This document shows positions 7,719 through 15,942 of a stretch of DNA of 64,000 nucleotides, in pieces. This DNA is from an uncultured Bacteroides sp. (lineage in GTDB: Bacteria > Bacteroidota > Bacteroidia > Bacteroidales > Bacteroidaceae). The notes under the pieces were generated by a model that was not told where the DNA came from, did not search any database, and saw nothing but the letters and a program-made list of their open reading frames with translations. The DNA is taken from positions 5,700-69,699 of the forward strand of contig USPQ01000006.1 of the NCBI GenBank assembly GCA_900556625.1, given 5' to 3'. Every line of letters begins with the position of its first letter. Within the stretch, counting starts at the first letter, position 1. The translations under genes were made by a program, and so were the position numbers.

Positions 7719-8432
7719 TCAATTCTTATCCGGAACATATTCAAATCCGGGGTTACAGTACTTACCAGATTCTATTGCAGTGCCGTCCTTATCATACGTA
7801 TAATATTTGAACTTAATCGTTATCTTTTGACCGGGATTCTCTGCATCCGCATATTTATCCAAAGGAACAGAGAGATAAGCACGACGATTATAGTACTCCT
7901 CATCACCATTCGCATCATGGTACAATAACATATTTACAGTACCATTTGTTTCAAATTCGGACAAATCTTCCACTATGCCAAAAACATGCTGTTTACCACC
8001 ATTAACCTTGAGATTCAGAATCATATTCAGATAACCTCTTCCCAACCAGATACTGACAACATCTACCGGATCATGCTTTAACCCGTCTTTATAAGTTGGA
8101 TCATCTGCCGGTTTAGGTGTCGGCGTAACAAGAGATTGCAAAGAATAAATCACAGCTGTAGCCGTGTGCCCGTTCGAAAGCGTTTCATAATTACTCATTA
8201 CACGCCTGGAAGTATTTGGCGAAATAGCAGAACCCGTACGATCTTTAGATACAGTCAACGCTTCCCCATTATCAGGTATCAACGTCTGTATACTACCATC
8301 CGTTCCAGCCTTCACTGTTACAAATTCCAATTTAACCGACGGATAATAATAATCATCCTCCCCACAAGCGGACATCAGCAAAAGTAATCCCCAAAACCAG
8401 ACTATATGTAACTTTCTTATTCTCATCGACAC
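7719..8432 (-). CDS. NigD-like lipoprotein
   Basis: This 237-residue lipoprotein (lipobox LMSAC, Cys ~23) has the NigD-like layout seen across Bacteroides: an N-terminal OB-like part (residues ~30-120, PSVKLEFVTVKAGTDGSIQTLIPDNGE) and a C-terminal part (~125-230, DVVSIWLGRGYLNMILNLKVNGGKQHVFGIVED). NigD was named from a bacteriocin cluster, but most relatives have no known role. No bacteriocin genes are nearby; the gene overlaps the acyltransferase gene by 10 nt and belongs to the ddl operon. Confidence 0.75.
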   Translation of the reverse strand: MSMRIRKLHIVWFWGLLLLMSACGEDDYYYPSVKLEFVTVKAGTDGSIQTLIPDNGEALTVSKDRTGSAISPNTSRRVMSNYETLSNGHTATAVIYSLQSLVTPTPKPADDPTYKDGLKHDPVDVVSIWLGRGYLNMILNLKVNGGKQHVFGIVEDLSEFETNGTVNMLLYHDANGDEEYYNRRAYLSVPLDKYADAENPGQKITIKFKYYTYDKDGTAIESGKYCNPGFEYVPDKN

Positions 8433-9571
8433 GCAGCTAAATGGTTTATTAATGGATTGGCATACATTAATAACAACTTCTCACGCAGAAAAGCTTCATC
8501 CTTATTAGGAATCTCTATTTTACCCAATTGTTGCTCAATATAGCCTACAAACTGTTGTTTCTCCTCCTGCGAATAAATCCCGGTAAACTCTGTCGTCCCA
8601 TTCAACCAGTCATAAGCGACGTAATTTCCCGGATACATCCGGTAATTACGATAAATTCTCTGATCAATACAAGCAGAAATAGCAGCAAACAACTCCGGTT
8701 TCGGTAACGAGCGGTCTATTTGTTCCAGTTCATCATTTATGCAAGCAGCAACTTGAAAATGCACCTTACCTTTATATCCGAAAAGCCCGGTTTGCATATT
8801 AATCAAGTCGTCCTGTGTTGTTTTTTTATATCCTTCTATATCCCTTTTCAACTGAAATTCACGTGCTTTCAGGAAGTCGCAAGGATCATATTCGTATGAA
8901 ATGGCAAGCGGAGCAATATTCATTTCCTTCAAGCGATCTATCAAATCTCCTTCACCTCCCATTGCCAGCATTTTCAGGACACTATCTTGCGTGCGGTCAT
9001 TAGAATCCTTCGCCCGTCCTTCACGCTGTGCAATCCAAATAGATTGATTTTTCTCTGCAATGGTATAATGCATATATCGGGACATCCGCGTCGAAGCCTC
9101 CAACATCTGGCGCATCGTAAGTGCCCGCTGAACAATAAAAGACTTGTTGACACGCACCAGCTTCTTTATCCAAGGATAAATAAGTAAGTTATCACCAATA
9201 GCAATCTCTACCGTATCCATTCCCTGATCGACCAACAGAATAGAAAGGAAGCCTGAATCCAAGATAATATCCCTGTGATTTGAAATATATGTATAGGCTT
9301 TCTTCTTATTCGGCAAAGCATTGTGATCTAATGTCAGTCCATTTGTATGTTCTTCCGCTATCTTCCATAAAATACCATAACAGAATGCTTTCTGGAAATC
9401 AAGTTTCGTCTTACACGTACGCATTTTCTGCGCCAGAAGTTCAAATGGAACGTTCGGTATAGCTCCGGTAGCAGCTTTCCGAAAAGCCGGATCGGCAATC
9501 AGTTCCTCAAAGATTTGAGGAAGCTCCTCATCATTATAAGGACGAATCTCATTAAACTCTGTCAGATCCAT
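8423..9571 (-). CDS. Glycerol-3-phosphate/lysophosphatidate-type acyltransferase
   Basis: This is a 382-residue protein with the core of the PlsC/PlsB acyltransferase superfamily: SNHRDIILDSGF near residues 97-108 (the catalytic His-Asp block), AIGDNLL about residue 127, and IWIAQREGRAKDSNDRTQDSVLKML around residues 175-200 (the EGR and substrate-contacting block). No transmembrane segment is obvious. Homologues in Bacteroidetes are annotated only as acyltransferases, so the acceptor (lysophospholipid, glycerol phosphate or an envelope lipid) is not known. It lies between ddl (8 nt gap) and the NigD-like gene. Confidence 0.72.
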   Translation of the reverse strand: MDLTEFNEIRPYNDEELPQIFEELIADPAFRKAATGAIPNVPFELLAQKMRTCKTKLDFQKAFCYGILWKIAEEHTNGLTLDHNALPNKKKAYTYISNHRDIILDSGFLSILLVDQGMDTVEIAIGDNLLIYPWIKKLVRVNKSFIVQRALTMRQMLEASTRMSRYMHYTIAEKNQSIWIAQREGRAKDSNDRTQDSVLKMLAMGGEGDLIDRLKEMNIAPLAISYEYDPCDFLKAREFQLKRDIEGYKKTTQDDLINMQTGLFGYKGKVHFQVAACINDELEQIDRSLPKPELFAAISACIDQRIYRNYRMYPGNYVAYDWLNGTTEFTGIYSQEEKQQFVGYIEQQLGKIEIPNKDEAFLREKLLLMYANPLINHLAACR

Positions 9572-9579
9572 AACGGTAA

Positions 9580-10554
9580 TTAAAATTTATTTTCGATAAT
9601 ATCAGTCATCACATCCTTTATCTCCAGACCGGCAGCACGTACTTGCTGGGGAATAAAACTTGTCGCAGTCATTCCCGGAGTGGTATTCACTTCAAGAAGA
9701 TTAATCTTTTCACCGGCTGTAACAATATAATCCACACGGATAATGCCGGAACAACCCAATATATCATAGATAGCCGAAGTCAACATCTGCACCCGGTCGG
9801 TCAGTTCGTCCGAAATGCGTGCAGGAGTTATCTCGTCTACCTGCCCATTATATTTAGCATCATAATCGAAAAACTCATTATGAGTCACTACTTCCGTAGG
9901 CGGAAAAACCACTGACTTTTCCTTGGTTTTATAACAACCGCAAGTCAATTCCGTACCTTCCATAAAAGCTTCCACAAGCACTTCTTCCGCCTCACCGAAA
10001 GCTTTAACAATAGCCGGTTGGATTTGTTCTTTCGTCTTCACCTTCGTAACTCCAAAACTGGAGCCACCCAGACTTGGTTTGATAAAGCAAGGCAAACCAA
10101 TCTTTTCCAAGACATCCTCGTCGGACACCGATTGTCCCTGACGCAATAACAATGATTCGGCAATACGCACTCCAAAGGCTTTCAGATATTGATTACAAGC
10201 GAACTTATCATAGGTAATGGCAGCAGCCAACACTCCACAACAAGAATACGGAATACGCATCATATCGAAATAACCTTGCAAACGTCCATCCTCACCCGGC
10301 GTACCGTGAATGGTGATATAAGCAAAATCGAACACAACCTTTTCCGTTCCGTTCATAAAACTAAAGTCATTTCTGTCTACCGGTACTTTATTTCCGTCCG
10401 GTAATTGTACCTCCCAGCGACGGCCCTCCATCTCTACGATGTACAAATTATACTTTTCCTTGTCAATAAAGGAGTAAATGCCCTGTGCACTACGCAGGGA
10501 AACTACGATTTCAGAGGTATCCCCTCCTGCTACGATAGCAATGTTGCGTTTCAT
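9580..10554 (-). CDS. ddl: D-alanine--D-alanine ligase
   Basis: The 324-residue ATP-grasp enzyme makes the D-Ala-D-Ala dipeptide for peptidoglycan. Visible landmarks are IAIVAGGDTSEIVVSLRSAQ at the N-terminus, HGTPGEDGRLQGYFDMMRIPYSC (substrate-binding loop), FIKPSLGGSSFGVTKV (ATP loop), and the metal/ATP motif RVDYIV...INLLEVNTTPGMT near residue 290. Its ATG overlaps the end of the upstream pseudouridine synthase gene by 4 nt, which indicates translational coupling. MurF at 62248 uses its product. Confidence 0.95.
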   Translation of the reverse strand: MKRNIAIVAGGDTSEIVVSLRSAQGIYSFIDKEKYNLYIVEMEGRRWEVQLPDGNKVPVDRNDFSFMNGTEKVVFDFAYITIHGTPGEDGRLQGYFDMMRIPYSCCGVLAAAITYDKFACNQYLKAFGVRIAESLLLRQGQSVSDEDVLEKIGLPCFIKPSLGGSSFGVTKVKTKEQIQPAIVKAFGEAEEVLVEAFMEGTELTCGCYKTKEKSVVFPPTEVVTHNEFFDYDAKYNGQVDEITPARISDELTDRVQMLTSAIYDILGCSGIIRVDYIVTAGEKINLLEVNTTPGMTATSFIPQQVRAAGLEIKDVMTDIIENKF

Positions 10555-11624
10555 TCTAATTCTCTATTACTTATATAGCCTCTCCACTTCTCGATAAGCC
10601 GGGTCATGTCATCCGGAAGTTCGGAAGTAAAATGCATCTCTTCACCAGTGACGGGATGCACAAACCCCAACGTCATAGCATGCAAAGCCTGTCGGGGACA
10701 AGTGTCAAAGCAATTATTTACAAACTGTTTGTACTTACTAAAATGAGTACCTTTCAATATCTCATGACCACCATAACGCTCGTCGTTAAACAGTACGTGC
10801 CCGATATGTTTCATGTGAACACGAATCTGATGAGTACGTCCGGTTTCAAGTATGCACTCCACCAAAGTGACATATCCCAACCGTTCCAATACCCGATAAT
10901 GAGTTACGGCATGTTTTCCTACTGCCGGGTCGGACATCACCGCCATTTGCATCCGGTCCTTCGGATTACGGGCAATGTTACCGACAATCGTTCCTTCATC
11001 CTGTTCCACAGTTCCCCACACCAAAGCACGGTACTTGCGTTTGGTTGTCTTATTAAAGAACTGCAATCCCAGATTTGTTTTAGCATCCGGTGTTTTGGCA
11101 ATCACCAGCAACCCGGAAGTATCTTTATCAATCCGATGAACAAGCCCGACGTGAGGGTCATTAGCATCATAATCAGGCACATCTTTCATGTGCCAGGCCA
11201 GTGCATTCACCAAAGTGCCGTGATAGTTTCCGTGTCCCGGATGTACTACCAGCCCTGCAGGCTTATTCACAACCATTACATACTTATCTTCATATACGAT
11301 ATTAAGAGGAATATCTTCAGGAATAATTTCATTTTCATAACGCGGACGATCCATTACCACAGTAATGACATCCAACGGCTTCACCTTATAGCTACTCTTC
11401 ACCGGCTTGCCGTTAGCCATAACGAATCCGTCTTCGGCAGCCTTCTGAATACGGTTACGCGAAGCGTTGACAATACGTTCGAATAGATATTTGTCGACTC
11501 TGACCATCGCCTGCCCCTTATCTACCACTACACGGAAGTGTTCGTAGAGTTGCGATTCGTCACCGACAGGTTCTATATCATCCAAGTCATTTTCCAATTC
11601 ATCAGGAAGTTCTTCCTCTATCAT
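10551..11624 (-). CDS. RluA/RluD-family 23S rRNA pseudouridine synthase
   Basis: The 357-residue product has an acidic N-terminal tail, an S4 RNA-binding domain at residues ~35-95 (VRVDKYLFERIVNASRNRIQKAAEDGFVMANGKPVKSSYKV), and the RluA catalytic domain with GLVHRIDKDTSGLLVIAKT holding the catalytic Asp (~residue 160). This S4-plus-RluA form is that of RluD/RluC and acts on 23S rRNA uridines. The start is placed at the ATG at 11624 (MIEEELPDEL); an in-frame TTG at 11660 overlaps the upstream stop and seems less likely. Downstream ddl overlaps by 4 nt. Confidence 0.9.
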   Translation of the reverse strand: MIEEELPDELENDLDDIEPVGDESQLYEHFRVVVDKGQAMVRVDKYLFERIVNASRNRIQKAAEDGFVMANGKPVKSSYKVKPLDVITVVMDRPRYENEIIPEDIPLNIVYEDKYVMVVNKPAGLVVHPGHGNYHGTLVNALAWHMKDVPDYDANDPHVGLVHRIDKDTSGLLVIAKTPDAKTNLGLQFFNKTTKRKYRALVWGTVEQDEGTIVGNIARNPKDRMQMAVMSDPAVGKHAVTHYRVLERLGYVTLVECILETGRTHQIRVHMKHIGHVLFNDERYGGHEILKGTHFSKYKQFVNNCFDTCPRQALHAMTLGFVHPVTGEEMHFTSELPDDMTRLIEKWRGYISNRELE

Positions 11625-11650
11625 GCGAGTCTGTTTCTGTTGTTTATCAA

Positions 11651-12301
11651 TTAAAACCAACTATCATCTTGTGTGGATGATGATTCTGACGCCACCGGCT
11701 CTTCCGTGTCTAGATCGATATCAATAGAATCTTCTTCCACTGTATCACCGGCTCCATCTCCTACCATTAATGTCAAGGAGGCTCCCATAGGGATTTTCTC
11801 CCCTGCCGTTAATTGGCGTCCCTGATATTTCACACCATACACCCAGTCTTTCTCTCCATTGACCAACTGTACTTCGTTCAATTTAAACCCGGCACTCAGC
11901 AACTTAGCCTGTGCTTGGCGAAGCGAACTGTTATCAGCAACATCCGGAATCACACGCAACGGCACATCCAAGGTATTAACCGTCAGATAGACCGTACGTC
12001 CTTCTTTAACTTTCTCACCGGCCCCCGGCTTCAGTTCAAGAATAATTCCTGCCGCTTTATCCTTAACATACTTAGTATCCGAGATCACCGCCACCAATCC
12101 ACGATTGCGGAACATCTTTGCAGCCTCTTCCGTAGTCATACCTTTCACATCAGGCACAACCACAGTTTCTCCATGATGGGTGTACACATCCATCCATTTC
12201 AGCACACCGAATATCATTACTACTACTACCACAATCATGGCAACAATATTCAGCCAGAAAAATTTATTTGTTTTAAAAGAAAAGAATTCTTTAATAGTCA
12301 T
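11651..12301 (-). CDS. Membrane-anchored PASTA-domain protein
   Basis: The 216-residue protein has a short cytoplasmic N-terminus, one transmembrane helix (~residues 17-40, NIVAMIVVVVVMIFGVLKWMDVY), and two PASTA repeats (~48-113: TVVVPDVKGMTTEEAAKMFRN...; ~114-186: VPLRVIPDVADNSSLRQAQAKLL...). It ends in an Asp/Glu-rich tail (residues ~187-216). PASTA domains bind muropeptides or cell-wall polymers in PBPs and Ser/Thr kinases, but here no kinase or transpeptidase domain is attached. It leads the rluD-ddl operon, which hints at a cell-wall role. The start at 12301 follows the promoter; the ATG at 12337 lies upstream of the -7 element. Confidence 0.85.
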   Translation of the reverse strand: MTIKEFFSFKTNKFFWLNIVAMIVVVVVMIFGVLKWMDVYTHHGETVVVPDVKGMTTEEAAKMFRNRGLVAVISDTKYVKDKAAGIILELKPGAGEKVKEGRTVYLTVNTLDVPLRVIPDVADNSSLRQAQAKLLSAGFKLNEVQLVNGEKDWVYGVKYQGRQLTAGEKIPMGASLTLMVGDGAGDTVEEDSIDIDLDTEEPVASESSSTQDDSWF

Positions 12302-12323
12302 ACGCTTTGCTGTTAATATGCGC

Positions 12324-12331
12324 CAAAGATA
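12324..12331 (-). promoter_or_regulatory. Promoter -7 element of the PASTA-rluD-ddl operon
   Basis: The minus strand reads TATCTTTG (TAnnTTTG), 22 nt before the ATG at 12301. It sets the PASTA gene as first in the operon and rules out the in-frame upstream ATG at 12337. Confidence 0.65.
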
Positions 12332-12360
12332 CGACAAAATAGTTGAATTTTTGAATAGTA

Positions 12361-12409
12361 GGCAATGAAAAATGTCCTACCTCATGATGTTAGGACACTT
12401 ATCATTGCC
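12361..12409. other. Two-step nested hairpin, 5' of the PASTA operon
   Basis: Outer arms GGCAATGA (12361-12368) and TCATTGCC (12402-12409) enclose inner arms TGTCCTA (12373-12379) and TAGGACA (12391-12397). There is no T-run on either strand, so it is not a typical terminator. It lies about 30 nt upstream of the -7 element of the minus-strand operon. It may be a structured RNA end or a protein-binding site. The rest of the gap, 12410-12610, shows no gene or other clear signal. Confidence 0.4.
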
Positions 12410-12610
12410 GGAATTGTTGCAACTATAATCCCCACTCCTATAGATTTCAACAACCTTATTATTTTCATCCGGGGGGTTCATTTCCCGAATATATTCCCAT
12501 ATTATACACAGCTTGTCTACAAATACTGATTCATATCACAAAGAAAAGCAAAAAAGCAACAAACAAGAATAAACAGCTGAATGTTTTAACATTCTATTAG
12601 CAAATTAAAA

Positions 12611-12665
12611 ATCAGAAGAAACAAAAAGGCGAAGAATAACTCTTCGCCTTTTTGTTTCTTCTGAT
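12611..12665 (-). terminator. rpmH terminator
   Basis: A perfect 25-bp inverted repeat (12611-12635 and 12641-12665) with a 5-nt loop begins 10 nt after the rpmH stop. The arm contains AAAAAGGCGAAGA, so both transcripts end in a GC block followed by U-rich sequence. It could work on either strand. Confidence 0.85.
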
Positions 12666-12674
12666 GACTAGTGA

Positions 12675-12836
12675 TTACCACTTCTGTCCATTGTACTCAT
12701 CAGAAACAGTCAGTTTCTTTCTGCCTTTTGCACGGCGAGCAGCTAATACTCTACGACCATTAGCCGATGCCATTCTCTCACGGAAACCGTGTTTGTTCTT
12801 TCTCTTTCTGTTAGAGGGTTGAAATGTTCTTTTCAT
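12675..12836 (-). CDS. rpmH: Ribosomal protein L34 (bL34)
   Basis: This 53-codon gene reads MKRTFQPSNRKRKNKHGF at the start, then RERMASANGRRVLAARRAKGRKKL: the unmistakable bL34 pattern, with a short C-terminal extension (TVSDEYNGQKW) as in other Bacteroidetes. It is a very basic protein of the large ribosomal subunit. It is transcribed divergently from efp with its own -7 element, and a strong hairpin follows. Confidence 0.97.
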   Translation of the reverse strand: MKRTFQPSNRKRKNKHGFRERMASANGRRVLAARRAKGRKKLTVSDEYNGQKW

Positions 12837-12881
12837 TACTGTATCTTGTTTTTTATGTTATTATTCTACGTAATCGGGCTG

Positions 12882-12912
12882 CAAAAATAGGCACTTTTTT
12901 TAAATTAACCAA
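12882..12912 (-). promoter_or_regulatory. rpmH promoter
   Basis: On the minus strand TTG (12910-12912) lies 20 nt ahead of TATTTTTG (12882-12889), a good -33/-7 pair, 46 nt before the rpmH ATG. Confidence 0.6.
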
Positions 12913-12939
12913 GAGATAACTCATTTTTGCTCAAAAGTT

Positions 12940-12971
12940 TTTGTGTTTTTTACCGATTTAGATTACTTTTG
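12940..12971 (+). promoter_or_regulatory. efp promoter
   Basis: TTTG (12940-12943) and TACTTTTG (12964-12971) are spaced by 20 nt, the expected Bacteroides arrangement. The leader to the ATG at 13030 is about 50 nt. It is back to back with the rpmH promoter. Confidence 0.65.
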
Positions 12972-13029
12972 CATCCGAATTCCTACGAAAACAATTAAAT
13001 AACAATAATATAATAAGAAGAATAGCAGT

Positions 13030-13596
13030 ATGATTAATGCTCAAGACATCAAAAACGGAACTTGTATCCGTATGGACGGAAAGCTCTATTTCTGTATCGA
13101 ATTCCTACATGTAAAACCTGGTAAAGGTAATACTTTCATGCGTACAAAACTCAAAGATGTAGTTAGCGGATACGTTCTTGAACGTCGTTTCAACATCGGC
13201 GAAAAGTTGGAAGATGTACGTGTAGAACGTCGTCCATATCAGTTTTTGTATAAAGAAGGAGATGATTATATCTTCATGAATCAGGAAACTTTCGACCAAC
13301 ATCCTATCGCTCACGATTTGATTAACGGCGTTGACTTCTTGCTCGAAGGCATGACTTTGGACGTTGTCTCCGATGCTTCTACAGAAACTGTACTCTATGC
13401 AGACATGCCTATCAAAGTTCAGATGAAAATCACATATACAGAACCGGGCCTGAAAGGTGATACAGCTACCAACACACTGAAACCGGCAACGGTAGAATCT
13501 GGTGCAACAGTACGCGTTCCGTTATTCATCAACGAAGGCGAAACAATTGAAATTGATACACGCGACGGTTCCTACGTAGGACGTGTGAAAGCATAA
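13030..13596 (+). CDS. efp: Elongation factor P
   Basis: The 188-residue translation factor relieves ribosome stalling at proline runs. The three beta-barrel domains are present: KOW-like domain I with the tip loop HVKPGKGNTF (Lys32 at the position that is post-translationally modified in many bacteria), domain II (VLYADMPIKVQMKITYTEPG), and the C-terminal domain ending INEGETIEIDTRDGSYVGRVKA. The modifying enzyme used here cannot be told from this window. It is a monocistronic unit with a clear promoter and terminator. Confidence 0.97.
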   Translation: MINAQDIKNGTCIRMDGKLYFCIEFLHVKPGKGNTFMRTKLKDVVSGYVLERRFNIGEKLEDVRVERRPYQFLYKEGDDYIFMNQETFDQHPIAHDLINGVDFLLEGMTLDVVSDASTETVLYADMPIKVQMKITYTEPGLKGDTATNTLKPATVESGATVRVPLFINEGETIEIDTRDGSYVGRVKA

Positions 13597-13618
13597 TTGT
13601 TATATAAATGACATAAAG

Positions 13619-13665
13619 AAACGGTGGATTTGCTACGGCATCTCCACCGTTTTTTATTAACTTTG
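13619..13665 (+). terminator. efp terminator overlapping the alkaline phosphatase promoter
   Basis: ACGGTGGA (13621-13628) and TCCACCGT (13643-13650) form the stem, followed by TTTTTT (13650-13655). Immediately after comes TAACTTTG (13658-13665), a TAnnTTTG -7 element for the gene starting at 13699. The -33 region of that promoter must therefore lie inside the terminator hairpin. Confidence 0.75.
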
Positions 13666-13698
13666 TGCCACACTAACTCTATACAAAAATATAAAAGA

Positions 13699-15099
13699 AT
13701 GAAAAAGTTAATCTACACGTTATTCTTTGTCCTCATCTCCGTTGTTGCAAACGGTCAGGCAAAGTACGTATTCTATTTCATCGGAGATGGAATGGGAGTC
13801 AACCAAGTCAATGGCACAGAGATGTTCCAAGCCGAATTGCAAAACGGGCGTATCGGTGTTGAGCCACTACTGTTTACACAATTTCCGGTAGCTACTATGG
13901 CCACTACTTTTTCCGCTACAAATTCCGTTACCGATTCTGCCGCCGCAGGTACAGCACTCGCCACCGGAAAGAAAACCTACAACCATGCAATTTCCGTGAA
14001 TGAAGAGAAAAATGCCATACAAACAGTAGCCGAGAAGGCTAAGAAAGCCGGTAAGAAAGTAGGTATCACCACTTCGGTCAGTGTAGACCATGCCACTCCT
14101 GCTGCATTTTATGCTCATCAACCGGATCGTAATATGTATTACGAAATCGCTCTAGACCTGCCAAAAGCTAATTTCGATTTCTACGCAGGCGGTGGTTTTC
14201 TAAAGCCAACCACTACGTTCGACAACAAAAAGGCTCCGAGCATCTTCCCTATTTTCGAAGAAGCCGGTTACACCGTAGCACGCGGTTACAATGATTACAA
14301 AGCAAAATCCCAGAATGCCGAAAAGATGATATTGATACAGGAAGAAGGAGCAAATCCTTCCTGTTTGCCTTATGCTATCGACCGTAAAGACAATGATCTG
14401 ACTCTTGCCCAAATCACCGAAAGTGCTATTGACTTTCTGACTAAAGGTAAAAATAAAGGCTTTTTCTTAATGGTAGAAGGCGGAAAAATCGACTGGGCTT
14501 GCCATGCAAATGACGCAGCTACTGTATTCAATGAAGTAAAAGACATGGATAATGCTATCAAAGTAGCGTATGAATTCTACAAGAAACACCCGAAAGAAAC
14601 TCTTATCGTAGTAACAGCCGATCACGAAACCGGTGGTATCGTATTAGGTACAGGCAAATATGCATTGAACCTGAAAGCACTTCAACATCAGAAACATTCT
14701 GCTGACGGCCTTTCCAAACGTATCAGCGAACTAAGAAAATCCAAAGGAAACAAAGTGACTTGGGAAGATATGAAAACATTCCTTGGTGAAGAAATGGGCT
14801 TTTGGAAACAATTCCCTATTTCTTGGGAGCAAGAAAAGAAGTTACGCGACGAATTTGAGAAGTCATTCATCAAAAACAAAGTAGTATTTGCTGAAAGTAT
14901 GTATTCCAAAAGTGAACCAATGGCTGCATGTGCCAAAGAAGTAATGGACGAAATCTCCATGGTAGGCTGGGTAAGCGGCGGCCATTCAGCAGGTTTTGTT
15001 CCTGTATTCGCTATCGGGGCAGGTTCTCACTTGTTCAGTGAAAAAATAGACAATACGGAGATTCCCAAAAGAATTGCTAAAGCGGCAGGGTACAAATAA
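13699..15099 (+). CDS. Alkaline phosphatase, secreted
   Basis: This is a 466-residue periplasmic phosphomonoesterase of the PhoA superfamily. It has a signal peptide (MKKLIYTLFFVLISVVANGQ), then YFIGDGMGVNQ (first metal Asp), TDSAAAGTALATGKKTYN (nucleophile Ser, residue ~77), VDHATPAAFYAH, MVEGGKIDWACHANDA, VTADHETGG (metal His) and GGHSAGFVPVFAIG (late metal His). All parts of the bimetal site seem intact. The start at 13699 follows the -7 element; an in-frame ATG at 13624 lies in the efp terminator. It ends at a bidirectional hairpin. Confidence 0.93.
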   Translation: MKKLIYTLFFVLISVVANGQAKYVFYFIGDGMGVNQVNGTEMFQAELQNGRIGVEPLLFTQFPVATMATTFSATNSVTDSAAAGTALATGKKTYNHAISVNEEKNAIQTVAEKAKKAGKKVGITTSVSVDHATPAAFYAHQPDRNMYYEIALDLPKANFDFYAGGGFLKPTTTFDNKKAPSIFPIFEEAGYTVARGYNDYKAKSQNAEKMILIQEEGANPSCLPYAIDRKDNDLTLAQITESAIDFLTKGKNKGFFLMVEGGKIDWACHANDAATVFNEVKDMDNAIKVAYEFYKKHPKETLIVVTADHETGGIVLGTGKYALNLKALQHQKHSADGLSKRISELRKSKGNKVTWEDMKTFLGEEMGFWKQFPISWEQEKKLRDEFEKSFIKNKVVFAESMYSKSEPMAACAKEVMDEISMVGWVSGGHSAGFVPVFAIGAGSHLFSEKIDNTEIPKRIAKAAGYK

Positions 15100-15105
15100 G
15101 ATATT

Positions 15106-15173
15106 AAATAATAAGTATTAAGTATTAGTTTGCGCTATAACTGCATAGAATTAATGCTTAATACTTATTATTT
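15106..15173. terminator. Bidirectional terminator-like inverted repeat
   Basis: AAATAATAAGTATTAAG (15106-15122) and CTTAATACTTATTATTT (15157-15173) are perfect 17-bp inverted copies, A/T rich, placed between the convergent alkaline phosphatase and lpxH-like genes. The right arm almost touches the lpxH-like stop. Confidence 0.65.
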
Positions 15174-15177
15174 ATTT

Positions 15178-15942
15178 CTAAGCTTGTGTCTCTCCTTCTA
15201 TATAATCTTCAAGGAAAAGGTTTTCGCCGTCGAATACTGCATATGAAAAATAATTAATCCAGTCCCCAAGAATCAACACGCGTGAAGTGGTACTCAACAT
15301 CAGATCCAGTTCAATGTGACGATGACCATAAATAAAGAAGTTGATATTAGGATGACTTTTCAGATACTCCTTCGTATATAGTACCAGATGTTCCTGGTTT
15401 TCTCCCATATAATCCGGTTCCTTTCCGTCAGCCCGTTTCTGTCGGCTGTGTTTTGCCCATGTCAATCCCAATTCCACACTCCAACGAGGATGAATGGCGG
15501 AAAATAGGGTCTGCAATGTTTTGCTGTGAAACATGGAACGAAGTAATTTGAACTTTTTATCCGGGTCACCAAGTCCGTCACCATGAGCAAGATAGAACTC
15601 TTTTCCATAGATCTCAGTAGTCAATGGTTCACGGTGCATAATGACACCACACTCTTTGGTAAGATAATCTCCGCACCAAATATCATGGTTACCGGTAAAG
15701 AAATGTACTTCTACTCCCATATCCGTCAGCTCGGAAATTTTCCCCAGGAAACGGGTGTAACCCTTAGGTACGACCAACCGGAATTCATACCAGAAGTCGA
15801 ACATATCTCCCAGCAGATAAACGGCAGCTGCCTTGTGCTTTATACTATCAAGAAAATTCACCAAACGCCGTTCCTGTGTACGCCCATGTTCAATAGCACG
15901 GGAACCAAGATGTGCATCGGAAAGGAAATAGACATTCTTCAT
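15178..15942 (-). CDS. UDP-2,3-diacylglucosamine hydrolase-like metallophosphoesterase
   Basis: The 254-residue protein is a calcineurin-type phosphoesterase of the LpxH branch: SDAHLGS (metal), LLGDMFDFWYEF (metal; the FDFW variant typical of LpxH), FTGNHDIW, AHGDGLGD, and YGHRHIELDL at the C-terminus. LpxH removes UMP from UDP-2,3-diacylglucosamine in lipid A synthesis. The length agrees with LpxH. The ATG overlaps the upstream SufT-like stop by 4 nt. I infer an LpxH role from the motifs; a related phosphoesterase is the alternative. Confidence 0.82.
   Translation of the reverse strand: MKNVYFLSDAHLGSRAIEHGRTQERRLVNFLDSIKHKAAAVYLLGDMFDFWYEFRLVVPKGYTRFLGKISELTDMGVEVHFFTGNHDIWCGDYLTKECGVIMHREPLTTEIYGKEFYLAHGDGLGDPDKKFKLLRSMFHSKTLQTLFSAIHPRWSVELGLTWAKHSRQKRADGKEPDYMGENQEHLVLYTKEYLKSHPNINFFIYGHRHIELDLMLSTTSRVLILGDWINYFSYAVFDGENLFLEDYIEGETQA

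Noticed and set aside
7719..8432. Bacteriocin locus suggested by the NigD-like protein
   Set aside because: NigD-like lipoproteins are widespread in Bacteroides; no peptide precursor, processing or immunity gene is nearby, and the gene is in a ddl operon.
10632..11486. 284-codon plus-strand frame opposite the RluD-type gene
   Set aside because: It is antisense to a clear pseudouridine synthase with all motifs; its translation is rich in His, Ile and Ser with no family feature.
13624..13698. Longer start for the alkaline phosphatase at 13624
   Set aside because: It lies in the efp terminator and upstream of the -7 element; ATG 13699 gives a clean signal peptide.
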